DNA of 64,000 nucleotides from Qipengyuania atrilutea (lineage in GTDB: Bacteria > Pseudomonadota > Alphaproteobacteria > Sphingomonadales > Sphingomonadaceae): the NCBI RefSeq assembly GCF_013370205.1, contig NZ_JABWGV010000001.1, positions 248,001 to 312,000 of the forward strand. The letters run 5' to 3'. Shown here one piece after another: positions 1 to 10,337 of the stretch. The translations under genes were made by a program, and so were the position numbers. The notes beneath the pieces are model-generated. The model saw only the letters and a list, made by a program, of their open reading frames with translations. It made no database searches and was not told the origin of the DNA. Each line of letters starts with the position of its first letter. Position 1 is the stretch's first letter.

Positions 1-466
1 CCTTCGCATAAGGTGCGAGCAGGTCGATAACCTTGATGCCGGTGACGAGAATATCGGCTTCGGTCGACTGGTCGACGAAGAGCGGAGCCTCGGCATGGAT
101 CGGAGCGGTCTGCTCCGCGCCGATGGGGCCGCGTTCGTCGATCGGCGCACCGACCACGTTCATGATGCGGCCGAGCGTCTTCGGGCCGACCGGCACGGAA
201 ATCTGCTTTCCGGTGTTCGTGACCGATTGGCCGCGCGTCAGGCCGTCGGTGCCGTCCATCGCGATGGTACGAACGGTGTTTTCGCCGAGGTGCTGCGCAA
301 CTTCGAGAACGAGCGTATTATCGCCGTTCTTCGTTTCGAGTGCGGTCAGAATCGGCGGCAGTTCGCCTTCGAAATGCACGTCGACGACTGCGCCGATGAC
401 CTGCGAGATGGTGCCGCCCGCGGAAATGTTCGGGGTCGACTGATTGATAGCGGGTGCGGTGGCCAT
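1..466 (-). CDS. atpD: F1 ATP synthase subunit beta, partial (N-terminal ~155 residues)
   Basis: Catalytic beta subunit of the F1 sector of ATP synthase, a peripheral cytoplasmic part of the membrane complex. Only the first ~155 residues lie in the window. They include the beta-barrel domain with GAVVDVHF and the conserved [16 protein letters not shown]-like region (here [16 protein letters not shown]). The window ends at [13 protein letters not shown], just before the expected P-loop, so no nucleotide-binding residue can be checked. The ATG at 466 gives the family's usual N-terminus. It is the last visible gene of the atp operon and starts 18 bases after the inserted lipoprotein gene. Confidence 0.97.
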   Translation of the reverse strand, partial: MATAPAINQSTPNISAGGTISQVIGAVVDVHFEGELPPILTALETKNGDNTLVLEVAQHLGENTVRTIAMDGTDGLTRGQSVTNTGKQISVPVGPKTLGRIMNVVGAPIDERGPIGAEQTAPIHAEAPLFVDQSTEADILVTGIKVIDLLAPYAK

Positions 467-484
467 GATGGTTTTCCTAAAGAC

Positions 485-853
485 TTACTGGTCTACGTGG
501 TGGGAACCGTGCTCGGCGCAGATAGCAGGCGCATCGGCCAATTCCCAGTTATCTTCGGTTGCGCTGAGCTGCGCTTCGTGGCGCAGATACTGGTCTTCGC
601 CGAGGCCGAATTCGCAGGTCACGTTGTCCGCGCCCATTGCGCGCCGGCAGACGGCGTTGCTGACGGGTTCCGCATCGGGGCAGGTTTCCGCGAAGACTTC
701 GGTGAACAGTCCCTGGTCGGGTGCGGGCAGGGTCGAGGTAGGCTCGGGAGCAGGAGCAGCGGCAGTCGTTTCGGTTGCAACCGGTTCGGCAGCTTCTTCC
801 CCGCATCCGGCGAGGACGGTAATTGCAGCAAAAAGGGGTACCAATTTCTTCAC
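485..853 (-). CDS. Small putative lipoprotein inserted between atpG and atpD
   Basis: Predicted 122-residue exported lipoprotein of unknown function. The N-terminus [20 protein letters not shown] is a classic signal peptide with lipobox LAGC (Cys17). An Ala/Pro/Glu/Thr-rich linker follows (to about residue 50), then a small domain with four cysteines and a His-rich tail (HGSHHVDQ). The GTG start at 853 overlaps the atpG stop in a GTGA, so translation is probably coupled to atpG. The gene sits inside the ATP synthase operon, where no canonical subunit is expected. I recognise no family; an envelope role and co-transcription with atp genes are inferences. Confidence 0.75.
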   Translation of the reverse strand: MKKLVPLFAAITVLAGCGEEAAEPVATETTAAAPAPEPTSTLPAPDQGLFTEVFAETCPDAEPVSNAVCRRAMGADNVTCEFGLGEDQYLRHEAQLSATEDNWELADAPAICAEHGSHHVDQ

Positions 854-1728
854 AGCGCTTCGGCTCCGGCAATGATTTCGATAAGTTCGGTGGTGATCGC
901 GGCCTGACGGCTACGGTTATACTGGACAGTCAGGTCCTTGATGAGGTCGCCGGCATTGCGCGTGGCGTTGTCCATCGCGGTCATCGAAGCGCCCTGTTCC
1001 GACGCCTCGCGTTCGAGCAGCGCGCCGAACAGCTGCGTCTTCACGTAACGGGGCAGCAGTTCTTCGAGGATTTCCTCTTCGCCCGGCTCGTATTCGACGA
1101 CGGCATCGCTGGCCGCCGCGTCGGCATCACCTTCGGGCGAGGGGACGGGGATCAACTGATCAACCGTCGGGTCCTGCGCCAGTGCGGACTGGAACACCGG
1201 ATAAACGAGGTGCGCGACATCGAATTCGCCATTCTCGAAGCGTTCGATCAAGTCGTCGCCGATCGCTTCGGCTTCGTCGAAGCCGGGTTGGCGGACGTCG
1301 GAGGTGTCGAACCACTTCTCGATCCGGTCGGCATAGTCGCGCTTGATCGGGGCACGTCCCTTCTTGCCGACGAGATAGAACTGCACGTCCTTGCCCTCGG
1401 CAATCAGTTCGCGCGCCTTGACCTTCGCGGCCTTAACGATGTTCGAGTTGAGACCGCCGCACAGGCCTTTGTCGGTGTTGACGACGACCAGCAGGTGGCG
1501 CTGACGGCTGCCGGTACCGGCGAGCAGCTTCGGTGCGCTGTTGCCGCTCACCCGGGAGGCGAGCGATGCCATGACCGACGACATCCGCTCTGCGTAAGGA
1601 CGCGCGGCTTCCGCCGCTGCCTGCGCACGGCGCAGCTTCGCGGCCGCAACCATCTGCTTGGCCTTGGTGATCTTCTGGGTCGATTTGACCGAGGAGATGC
1701 GGCCCTTGAGTTCTTTCAGGCTAGCCAT
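850..1728 (-). CDS. atpG: F1 ATP synthase subunit gamma
   Basis: Central rotor-shaft subunit of F1. At 292 residues it has the family's usual length. The N-terminal helix carries the conserved [20 protein letters not shown] signature, and the C-terminal helix carries [15 protein letters not shown] followed by [15 protein letters not shown]. Together these form the coiled coil inside the alpha3beta3 ring. The middle contains an acidic Ala-rich insertion (about residues 195-215, [21 protein letters not shown]), as seen in alphaproteobacterial gamma subunits. It lies 8 bases after the inserted ABM-domain gene and overlaps the following lipoprotein gene by 4 bases. Confidence 0.97.
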   Translation of the reverse strand: MASLKELKGRISSVKSTQKITKAKQMVAAAKLRRAQAAAEAARPYAERMSSVMASLASRVSGNSAPKLLAGTGSRQRHLLVVVNTDKGLCGGLNSNIVKAAKVKARELIAEGKDVQFYLVGKKGRAPIKRDYADRIEKWFDTSDVRQPGFDEAEAIGDDLIERFENGEFDVAHLVYPVFQSALAQDPTVDQLIPVPSPEGDADAAASDAVVEYEPGEEEILEELLPRYVKTQLFGALLEREASEQGASMTAMDNATRNAGDLIKDLTVQYNRSRQAAITTELIEIIAGAEAL

Positions 1729-1736
1729 GGTCTACC

Positions 1737-2030
1737 TCAGCCTTCCAGCGGCTTCACTTCGACAAGTTCGGGCGCAGATTGCAGCCAGTTCTCGTATTTA
1801 GCGAAGACGTCTTTCGTATAATCTTGGGCATGGTGGAAATCGAAAGCTTCCCGGTTCGCCCACTGCTCGAAAATCATGATGCTGCTCGATCCGTCCGCGG
1901 CGCGGCGCGGCTCGAAGGCGATACAGCCGTCTTCGTCGCGGGTGGCGGGCACGATGGAAGCTACCGCTTCGCAGGCGGCATCCATATGCTCCGGCTTGAC
2001 CGGAATGGTTGCGAAAACGGTGTAGCTCAT
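1737..2030 (-). CDS. ABM-fold (putative quinol/antibiotic biosynthesis monooxygenase-like) protein within the atp operon
   Basis: 97-residue protein resembling the ABM domain of YgiN-like quinol monooxygenases, cofactor-free dimeric ferredoxin-like folds. Visible hallmarks are the N-terminal beta strand YTVFATIPVKPEHMDA, the segment RDEDGCIAFEPRRA, and MIFEQWANREAFDFHHAQDY, which matches the family pattern of an 'E.W' strand followed by a His-containing helix. It begins 7 bases after the atpA stop and ends 8 bases before atpG, so it is almost certainly translated from the ATP synthase mRNA. Enzymatic activity and substrate are unknown. Co-transcription with atp genes suggests, but does not prove, a link to respiratory quinones. 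Confidence 0.8.
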   Translation of the reverse strand: MSYTVFATIPVKPEHMDAACEAVASIVPATRDEDGCIAFEPRRAADGSSSIMIFEQWANREAFDFHHAQDYTKDVFAKYENWLQSAPELVEVKPLEG

Positions 2031-2037
2031 CGCGTGA

Positions 2038-3591
<1,554 letters not shown>

Positions 3592-4149
3592 TCAGGCGCT
3601 TTTCATCGCCGTGGCGAGAGAGTTGAGTCGAGTGCGGATCGAACCGTCGATCCGCGTGGAACCTACGCGGACGACGAGCCCGCCAAGTAGTTCCGGATCG
3701 ACTTTCGTGGAAAGTTTGACTGTGCGGCCCTCGCGCTGCGTCAGCTTCGTCTTCAGCGTTTCGAGCTGGCTGTCGGTCAGCGCGTGGGCGCTCGTAACTT
3801 CGGCGGTAACCTCGCCGCGCTGCGCGGCGGCGATCGAACGGAAGGCGCGGATCATGCCCGGAAGTGCGGACAGACGGCGGTTCTGCGCCAGCACGCCGAG
3901 GAAGTTCTGCGTCAGGCCGGTAAGCCCCATAATGGCCGATGCGCCCCACAGCGCCTTTTCGGCGGCACCGCGGCTGATCTGCGGATTGGTCGTCAGCGCC
4001 TTCATCTCCGGCGATTCGTTCATCGCCGCCTCGACCTTGTCGAGATCGGATTCGACGGCGCTCACGGTACCCGCTTCGGAGGCCAGATCGAACAACGCGG
4101 AGGCGTAGCGCCCGGCTAGGCTAGACTGAATACCGGCGGAAACTTCCAC
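3592..4149 (-). CDS. atpH: F1 ATP synthase subunit delta
   Basis: Peripheral-stalk delta subunit (OSCP), 185 residues, connecting F1 to the b-subunits of Fo. The N-terminal six-helix domain is recognisable by [18 protein letters not shown]. The C-terminal part contains the family signature [20 protein letters not shown] followed by a short helix ending in [10 protein letters not shown]. The start is a GTG at 4149 preceded by AAGAGGA at good spacing. It is the promoter-proximal gene of the operon; the 172-base gap upstream separates it from the protease gene and holds a candidate promoter. Confidence 0.97.
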   Translation of the reverse strand: MEVSAGIQSSLAGRYASALFDLASEAGTVSAVESDLDKVEAAMNESPEMKALTTNPQISRGAAEKALWGASAIMGLTGLTQNFLGVLAQNRRLSALPGMIRAFRSIAAAQRGEVTAEVTSAHALTDSQLETLKTKLTQREGRTVKLSTKVDPELLGGLVVRVGSTRIDGSIRTRLNSLATAMKSA

Positions 4150-4243
4150 GCGAAAATCCTCTTGGGGTTTCGATTAAAGACACGAGAATGTGCTGACCGC
4201 GCCGAACGAGGGCGCGTTTCGCACCCCCGGCAAGGTTGGCGCG

Positions 4244-4272
4244 CGCCTAGCATTGCCTACTAACCGATGCAA
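4244..4272 (-). promoter_or_regulatory. Candidate promoter of the atp operon
   Basis: On the minus strand, TTGCAT (4272-4267) and TAGGCG (4249-4244) are 17 bases apart, about 95 bases upstream of the atpH GTG. The -35 TTGC and -10 TAGGC elements resemble candidates before fsa, rpmF and efp in this window. Inferred by eye; no transcript data. Confidence 0.35.
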
Positions 4273-4321
4273 GCCGGTGTTGGAGAAACAGGCGGGGCGG
4301 GCCGGGGACGCATTTATCATC

Positions 4322-5854
4322 TCAAGGGCTGCATTGATACACCAGCCGCTCGTTCGCGCGTTCGGGCAGTTTCCCGGTGACCGAGGATTGCATTTCGCCA
4401 AGCAGGCTCGCGGCATTCTCGGTTTTGCATTTAGGCGGCGTGTAGCTGCGGCGCTGCGCGCGCGCTTCGCTCATCTGAGCGCGGTTCAGGAGATAGCGGT
4501 CGGTCCGGAAGGTGAGGGTGTCGGGATCGAAGCGGTTGACGGAAACCGCCGCTTCCCCGTTCGGTACGAAGACCCGCGACCACGTGCCGCCCGCAAGCCC
4601 GTACTGGGTCCGCCCGTTGACGCAGCCGTCCTCGCTCCACTCGAGCGTGATGTCGTCGGTTTCCGCGCTGGTCACGCGGCTGCGCGCTACATCCAGCGTA
4701 CACACCAGCTTCTGCATGCCCTCGGAAGTCATCTGCGCCACGTCGTCTTCGTTCTGACCCTGGGTAAGTGCCTGCGCGATGCGCTTGTCGATTTCGCCGA
4801 GGCCGGGGCGGGAGAACCAAGCGACGAGCGCAGCGAGGAAAGCTGCGCCGGCAATGCCGCTGGCGATATAGATGCGCTTGTCCTCGCGTCCCCGCCGCTT
4901 GCAATATACGGCATAGCTTGCCGCGCTCCACCCGCCGAGAACCAGCAGGAAAGCGAGTGCGATCGCGTTCTCGCGGTCCTCCAGCACGGATTGCTCGGCT
5001 TCGAGACCGATCCGCTCGCGCCGTTCGCGCTGGGTTCGGGCGCGCGTTTCCTGCTCCGCGCGCTGCGCGGCTCGCAGGCGTTCCTGCCTGTCCTGCTCGC
5101 TCGCATCAAGTTCGGCCATGCTGCGGCAGGGCAGGGCGTTGACGCGCAGGTCGACATTGTTCTCGCGCAGGAAGGGGAGCAATTCGCGGGTCGAGACGGC
5201 GAAGAAGAACTCGGCATCCGATCCGCCCGAATCGGCACCGAAGCTATTGACGCCGAGCACCCGGCCGCAGGCATCGAGCAGCGGACCGCCCGAATTTCCG
5301 CGGGCGATGGGCGCGGTATGAAGGATAGTGTCGAACTCGCGCGACGGGCGTGCGCCCGAGAGGAACCCGCGGGCCGTGACGGGCGGCTGCGAGCGGAAGA
5401 TGTCGCCGATCTGCAGGCCTTGCGCCCTGTCGACATTCATCGGGTACCCGACCGCCGTGACCTCGCCGCTGTCCGCCGGAACGCCGCCGGCGATCGTGAG
5501 CGGCGGCAGGCGCAGGTCTCCTGTCAGCTCGATCAGGGCGAGATCGTTGCGGCGGCTGACGGCGACGGTCTTCGCATAGACGGCGTCGTCGCCCTCGCTG
5601 GTGACCACGCCGATGCGCAGGCTGTCGTCCGCCAGCGCTTCGCTGACGACATGGGCGTTGGTCACGATGCGGGTCGGCGACACGGCGAAGCCGGTGCCGT
5701 GGCTGATCGGAAAGATTTGCTCGCCGTCGCTGCCGATGACGACGACGCGGACCACTCCGCGCGCAGCGGCAGCAATATCCTGCGGCTCGGCGCGCAAGTT
5801 TGCCGGTAGCGCGAGAGCGGCAGCGCATAGGAGAAGTAGCATAAAGCGGAACAT
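4322..5854 (-). CDS. Secreted/membrane-anchored trypsin-like serine protease with cytoplasm-spanning C-terminal half
   Basis: 510-residue S1-family protease. A signal peptide (residues 1-22, ending NLRA) precedes a trypsin/HtrA-like domain with triad His68 (TNAHVV), Asp104 (RRNDLALIEL) and Ser188 (GNSGGPL). There is no PDZ domain. Instead, residues about 245-295 are a highly charged Glu/Arg/Gln coiled-coil-like stretch. Two hydrophobic segments follow (about 297-317 and 328-347) around a basic loop, then a ~160-residue C-terminal domain of unknown type with cysteines. The protease domain should face the periplasm. It lies upstream of atpH on the same strand but 172 bases away, and is divergent from ada. 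Substrate unknown. Confidence 0.85.
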   Translation of the reverse strand: MFRFMLLLLCAAALALPANLRAEPQDIAAAARGVVRVVVIGSDGEQIFPISHGTGFAVSPTRIVTNAHVVSEALADDSLRIGVVTSEGDDAVYAKTVAVSRRNDLALIELTGDLRLPPLTIAGGVPADSGEVTAVGYPMNVDRAQGLQIGDIFRSQPPVTARGFLSGARPSREFDTILHTAPIARGNSGGPLLDACGRVLGVNSFGADSGGSDAEFFFAVSTRELLPFLRENNVDLRVNALPCRSMAELDASEQDRQERLRAAQRAEQETRARTQRERRERIGLEAEQSVLEDRENAIALAFLLVLGGWSAASYAVYCKRRGREDKRIYIASGIAGAAFLAALVAWFSRPGLGEIDKRIAQALTQGQNEDDVAQMTSEGMQKLVCTLDVARSRVTSAETDDITLEWSEDGCVNGRTQYGLAGGTWSRVFVPNGEAAVSVNRFDPDTLTFRTDRYLLNRAQMSEARAQRRSYTPPKCKTENAASLLGEMQSSVTGKLPERANERLVYQCSP

Positions 5855-5935
5855 CAGCGCGCCTTTACGCGATGCCGTGGTTTCATCGCAAGCGGCGGGA
5901 TGCGAAGCTGTCGGCGCGCTGCTAGAACGACTGGC

Positions 5936-6979
5936 ATGAACGAAGCCGAGCGCGCCTTTCCCGACGACGAGACTGCATGGTCAGCCGTGAAGCGGCGGGA
6001 CCGGGCGTTCGACGGGCGCTTCGTGACCGGCGTTCACTCGACCGGCATCTACTGCCGGCCCTCCTGCGCTGCTCGGCATCCGGCCCGGCACAACGTCAAG
6101 TTCTATTCTGACGCCGACGCTGCCGAGGCGGCCGGATTGCGCGCCTGCAAACGCTGCGCTCCCCGCGACGTAGCGCGCGACGAAGCGGCGGTGCTCGGTG
6201 CGATTGAGGCGATTAAAGCGAGCGAGAGCGCGCTTGGTCTTGCGGCGCTAGCCGAACAGGCAGGCTATTCGCCGAGCCATTTTCAGCGGGTCTTTACCCG
6301 CATCACCGGACTATCCCCGGCAGCCTATTCCCGCGCCTTGCGCGAAGAGCGGGCGCGCACCTCGCTCGCTAGCGAAGGCAGCGTGACGGAAGCGATTTTT
6401 GCGGCGGGCTACAGCGCCCCGTCGCGGTTCTACGAGGAAATGGAAGGACGGCTCGGCATGAGCGCAAGCGAATGGAACGACGGAGGCAGAGGGCGCACGG
6501 TTCATTGGGACGTGATCAAAACCAGCCTTGGCAAAATGCTGGTCGCGGCGACCGAGAAAGGCGTCTGCTGCGTCAGCTTCGGCGAAGAGGAAGAACATTT
6601 GCGCGCTCGCTTCCCGAAAGCGGAGCTCGTGAAAGCGGACGAAGATTTCGCGGCGCTGTTCGGTAAAGTCGTCGCTGCGGTCGAGCGGCCCGGAACGGCA
6701 GAGAACATCCCGCTCGACGTGAAGGGTACCGCCTTCCAGCAGCGGGTGTGGGAGGCGCTGCGGGCTATTCCGCCCGGCAAGACGCGCAGCTACGGCGAGC
6801 TTGCCGCGGCGCTCGGCAGTCCGAAAGCCAGCCGCGCGGTCGGCGGCGCGAACGGTGCGAACAATATCGCCGTGCTGATCCCGTGCCACCGGGTTATCGC
6901 GGCTAACGGTACGCTCGGCGGCTACGCCTACGGCACGGCGATCAAGGAAGAGCTGCTGAAGCGCGAACGATCGGAATGA
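5936..6979 (+). CDS. ada: Ada: bifunctional methylphosphotriester/O6-methylguanine-DNA methyltransferase and transcriptional activator
   Basis: 347-residue suicide methyltransferase and regulator of the adaptive response to alkylation. The N-terminal zinc domain has Cys40, Cys44, Cys71 and Cys74 (YCRPSC...CKRC), matching the E. coli Ada ligand set; Cys40 corresponds to the phosphotriester methyl acceptor. An AraC-type HTH (about 85-185, YSPSHFQRVFTRITGLSP) follows. The MGMT domain has the active-site PCHRVI with Cys317. I chose the ATG at 5936; an in-frame upstream ATG at 5900 adds 12 unlikely residues. It stops 4 bases from the convergent photolyase gene. No alkA or alkB is adjacent. Confidence 0.95.
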   Translation: MNEAERAFPDDETAWSAVKRRDRAFDGRFVTGVHSTGIYCRPSCAARHPARHNVKFYSDADAAEAAGLRACKRCAPRDVARDEAAVLGAIEAIKASESALGLAALAEQAGYSPSHFQRVFTRITGLSPAAYSRALREERARTSLASEGSVTEAIFAAGYSAPSRFYEEMEGRLGMSASEWNDGGRGRTVHWDVIKTSLGKMLVAATEKGVCCVSFGEEEEHLRARFPKAELVKADEDFAALFGKVVAAVERPGTAENIPLDVKGTAFQQRVWEALRAIPPGKTRSYGELAAALGSPKASRAVGGANGANNIAVLIPCHRVIAANGTLGGYAYGTAIKEELLKRERSE

Positions 6980-6983
6980 TGCT

Positions 6984-8558
6984 CTACCGCGCGTAATCTT
7001 TGGTTGCTGGCTCTAGGCTGTCCAGAAACGCCTCTGCGCTGTCGAGGTATTCTTTCTGCCGCTCTTCGCCCATCTGGTCCCAGTTGGCGTAGATACGGCC
7101 GATACGGTGGTTGCTTTTCAACCGGTCGCGGTGCCGATCCATGAAGTACCAGTAGAGCGGGTTGAACGGGCAGGCGCCTTCGCCGGTTTTCTTCGACGGC
7201 GAATAGACGCATTTCTTGCAGTAATCGCTCATCTTGTTGATGTAGTTGCCGCTTGCCGCGTAGGGTTTCGTCGCGAGTTTTCCGCCGTCGGCGTAAAGGA
7301 TCATCGCGCTGACATTGGGCAGTTCCACCCACTCGTAAGCATCGGCGTAGACCACCAGGTACCAGTCCTGCACCTCGCGCGGGTTAATGCCCGCCAGCAG
7401 CGCGAAATTGCCGAGCACCATCAGCCGCTGGATATGATGTGCGTGCGCATTGTCGCGGGTCGAGCGGATGCAGTCGGCAACGCAGCGCATGTCAGTATCG
7501 CCCGTCCAGTAGAAGTCCGGCAGGCTACGCTGCGCATTGAGCGCATTCGCTTCTTGCAGATGCGGCATGTTGTACCAGTAGAAGCCCCGAATATATTCGC
7601 GCCAGCCGAGGATCTGGCGGATGAAGCCCTCGACCGAATTGAGCGGCGCTTTCTCGTCGCGGTAAGCCTGCTCCGCCCGCTCGCACAGTTCCATCGGGTC
7701 GAGCAGGCCGAGGTTCAGGCTGGTCGACAGCATGGAGTGGAACAGGTCGTCCTCGCCGTGGACCATCGCGTCCTGATAGGGGCCGAACTTCTCGATCCGC
7801 TCCGTGAAGAAGGCGTCGGCGGCCTTCTCGGCCTCGTCGCGCGTGACGGGCCAAGCGAATGTCTCGAGGCTGCCGAAGTGGTCGGCGAACTTTTCCTCGA
7901 CCAGTTCGATACAGGCTTGCGTTATCTCGTCGGGTTCGAACTTCGGCCGCTCCGGCGGGTCCATGTCGTCCTTCGGCGGGCGGCGGTTCTGCTTGTCGTA
8001 ATTCCATTCACCGCCGGTCGGCTTCCCGCTTTTCTGCATGAGAAGGCCGGTGCGCTTGCGCATCTCGCGGTAGAAATGCTCCATCGTCAGGTGATCGCGG
8101 TCCTCAGCCCATTCGCGGAAGTCGGCGATGGGGCACAGGTAGCGGTCGTCGGGCAGGATCGTGACCTCGCGGTCGAACTTGTCCGGCCATTCTGCGATTG
8201 CCTGGTTGAGCCGCCATTCGCCCGCTTCGACGACATGGACTGCGGCCGGATCATGCCGCTCGATGGCGCGTGCTACTTCGCCGGTGAAGCTGTGCGAATT
8301 GTCCTCGTCGGTCAGTTCGACGTAATCGACCTCCCACCCCGCATCGCGCAGTTCTTCGGCGAAATGGCGCATCGCGGAGAAGATCAGCACGATCTTCTGC
8401 TTGTGATGTTTGACGTAGGTCGCCTCGTCATACATTTCCGCCATGACGATGACGGTGTCTTCCTTGGTGCGCCCACGCAGCGACGCTAGCGTGCGGGTAA
8501 GCTGGTCGCCGAGGATGGGAACGAGGACGGGGCCGCCGCCGCTATTGCTTGAACTCAT
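6984..8558 (-). CDS. FeS-bacterial cryptochrome/photolyase (FeS-BCP), probable (6-4) photolyase
   Basis: 524-residue member of the cryptochrome/photolyase superfamily of the FeS-BCP class, FAD-dependent light-driven DNA repair. The four [4Fe-4S] ligands are visible as Cys359 (DMRCVADC), Cys447 and Cys450 (YCKKC) and Cys463 (GACPFNP). Their spacing is the same as in Agrobacterium PhrB (350, 438, 441, 454), shifted by nine. The double histidine AHAHH (374-375) matches the active-site pair needed for (6-4) repair. The N-terminal Rossmann domain starts VLVPILGDQL. It is 33 bases downstream of the metalloprotease gene and convergent with ada. The (6-4) specificity is inferred from the family. Confidence 0.93.
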   Translation of the reverse strand: MSSSNSGGGPVLVPILGDQLTRTLASLRGRTKEDTVIVMAEMYDEATYVKHHKQKIVLIFSAMRHFAEELRDAGWEVDYVELTDEDNSHSFTGEVARAIERHDPAAVHVVEAGEWRLNQAIAEWPDKFDREVTILPDDRYLCPIADFREWAEDRDHLTMEHFYREMRKRTGLLMQKSGKPTGGEWNYDKQNRRPPKDDMDPPERPKFEPDEITQACIELVEEKFADHFGSLETFAWPVTRDEAEKAADAFFTERIEKFGPYQDAMVHGEDDLFHSMLSTSLNLGLLDPMELCERAEQAYRDEKAPLNSVEGFIRQILGWREYIRGFYWYNMPHLQEANALNAQRSLPDFYWTGDTDMRCVADCIRSTRDNAHAHHIQRLMVLGNFALLAGINPREVQDWYLVVYADAYEWVELPNVSAMILYADGGKLATKPYAASGNYINKMSDYCKKCVYSPSKKTGEGACPFNPLYWYFMDRHRDRLKSNHRIGRIYANWDQMGEERQKEYLDSAEAFLDSLEPATKDYAR

Positions 8559-8591
8559 GCCGCCATAACGAGCGAACGCGCGAGCGGTGCC

Positions 8592-10178
8592 TCAGCCAGC
8601 GGTATCCCCTTCTTCGTCACCTTCTGGGTCGCTTTGTTCTACGACCGCGGTTTGGGTCACCGTCAGTGTCCCGATCGGAAGCTCTCCGTCGCGCATCTGT
8701 TCGATCATCCGGATGAACTCGCGCGTGCCGCTTCCGTTATGCGGGTTGCCCGAAATGATCTTCAGCAGCTTGATCGCGTCGTCGAACTCGCCTTCGTTCA
8801 CCAAGTGCTGCGCCCAAGCGAAGCGAATTTCCCGACTTTCGGGCGCACCGTAAAATGCGCCTTCGAGCGCCTCGCCCATCTGCGCATTCTTCTTGCCTTC
8901 CCTGAGGTAGGTATTGGCGAAATAGAACAGCGGTGCCGGATCGAGCGGATCGGTTCGGTTGGCCTTGCCGAAATACGCCCGCGCCTTTGCCCAGTTGCCC
9001 GCGTCCGGATCGTCATCGTGATCGAACGGTTCGAGCAGGATTTTGCCCTTCAGGATATTGGCGTCGACGTGATCGGGGTTGAGCGCCAACGCCTTGTCGA
9101 CCGCCGCGTCGGCCACCGCGAAGTCGTACTGCGGCTGCGCATCGGACCGGTGGGCGGCCAGATATTCTAGTGTCGCGAACTGGACCAGACCGTCGGCGGT
9201 CGGCTGGTGTCGGTCAAAGAATTTGGCGAAATCCTTCCGAGTTCCCTCGACGTCGCGTGCGGTTCTCGCCTCCAGCGTCAGCTGGGTCAGATCGGATTCG
9301 TACTCGGACAGCCTGCGAACGGTGATGTCGCTGAGGTACGGGATCGGTTCGTCCGATTGCGCGTATGACAGCGCGCTTTTCGTGTATTTCTTCAGTTGCG
9401 CTTCGAACGCATCGAGATCGCCGAATTCGGCCTCCGCCGCTTCGAGCGGGTCCTGCCCCTCGTTAAGCGCGGTAAAGTAGCGGGCGACCTGCCTGCCTTT
9501 CTCGTCCGACCCGCGGTACATCATGTGCGTAAGCGCCCATGACCACGCGTAGAACGCATCGACGTAATCGCTCTTGCCGCTGGCTGTCTCCGTCAGCAGT
9601 TTGCGGATCGGAACCTGCGGCCCGACCTGCAGCCCGTAGGCGCGGTGATTGGCCGGTTTTCCGAAGGTCCAGGCGCCGCCGCGCTTGAATTCCGCGGTCG
9701 AGACGAACTCGGCGAAGCCCTCCACGAACCATGCCGGCGCAGGCGTTTGGAGATTGCGGAACATAAAATGGTGGGCGTATTCGTGAAAGATCACGGTATC
9801 GCCCGACAGACCGAAATCAGAGTAGCTCTTCTGGCGATTGGCGATCGCGTAGCTTCCGTCAGTTTCGGGTGAGTAGATGCCGGCGACCGTCTTTCCTTCG
9901 TCACCGAGCAAGTCCTGAACCTGCTTGGCGTTGTCGAGCAGATAGATCGTCAGCCGGTTCGGCTCGACTTCCGGTTTCTTGCCAAACAAAAGCCGCATGA
10001 GCGCATCGAGTTGCTCAAGTTCGTGTGCGAACTCTTCGAGTTGTTTTTCCTTGCCGCTGCTCAGGATGACAAAGTGGTGCGTATCGGCCCGGTACCACGT
10101 TTCGGCGGCGGCCGGGGCGGCAGAAACCGTCCCTACCGAAAACGCAAGCATGACGGCAATTTTCGTTCTGAGTCGCAT
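8592..10178 (-). CDS. Secreted HEYAH zinc metalloprotease-like protein with C-terminal TPR-like repeats (copy 1)
   Basis: 528-residue exported protein starting MRLRTKIAVMLAFSVGTVSA, a signal peptide cleaved near APAAAE. It carries a gluzincin-type site: HEYAH at 132-136, with a downstream FVEGFAEF segment providing the likely third ligand Glu153, as in DUF1570/peptidase MA-like proteins. The region from about 300 to the end is helical and looks like TPR repeats (AVDKALALNPDHVDANILKG; GEALEGAFYGAPES). I used the ATG at 10178 because AAGGGGGG precedes it; an upstream in-frame ATG at 10229 would spoil the signal peptide. A paralogue lies immediately upstream. Substrate unknown. Confidence 0.82.
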   Translation of the reverse strand: MRLRTKIAVMLAFSVGTVSAAPAAAETWYRADTHHFVILSSGKEKQLEEFAHELEQLDALMRLLFGKKPEVEPNRLTIYLLDNAKQVQDLLGDEGKTVAGIYSPETDGSYAIANRQKSYSDFGLSGDTVIFHEYAHHFMFRNLQTPAPAWFVEGFAEFVSTAEFKRGGAWTFGKPANHRAYGLQVGPQVPIRKLLTETASGKSDYVDAFYAWSWALTHMMYRGSDEKGRQVARYFTALNEGQDPLEAAEAEFGDLDAFEAQLKKYTKSALSYAQSDEPIPYLSDITVRRLSEYESDLTQLTLEARTARDVEGTRKDFAKFFDRHQPTADGLVQFATLEYLAAHRSDAQPQYDFAVADAAVDKALALNPDHVDANILKGKILLEPFDHDDDPDAGNWAKARAYFGKANRTDPLDPAPLFYFANTYLREGKKNAQMGEALEGAFYGAPESREIRFAWAQHLVNEGEFDDAIKLLKIISGNPHNGSGTREFIRMIEQMRDGELPIGTLTVTQTAVVEQSDPEGDEEGDTAG

Positions 10179-10279
10179 AAGGCCCCCCTTACGGAAGAGA
10201 AGCCTAACGCATGATGACAAGTCCCGCAATTAATCCGCAAGACCTCGGCTAAGCGTCTGCACGACTGCCATCGTATAGG

Positions 10280-10312
10280 GGGCCGGGTAGTTTCGATCAG
10301 GTTACCCGGCCC
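10280..10312. terminator. Hairpin between the two metalloprotease genes, possible terminator
   Basis: Perfect 10-base inverted repeat GGGCCGGGTA (10280-10289) / TACCCGGCCC (10303-10312), loop 13. It lies just past the stop of the upstream paralogue (minus strand). No U-run follows on either strand, so termination may be weak or the hairpin may act as an mRNA-processing/stability element. Confidence 0.4.
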
Positions 10313-10337
10313 ATATGGCGTATCTAATCAAACGCCT

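Noticed and set aside
4190-5809. 539-codon open frame antisense to the protease gene
   Set aside because: Composition is that of a high-G+C shadow frame; the opposite strand has a signal peptide and an intact His-Asp-Ser triad.
7107-8489. 460-codon open frame antisense to the photolyase gene
   Set aside because: The minus strand encodes a complete FeS-BCP with all cluster ligands; the plus frame has no recognisable motif.
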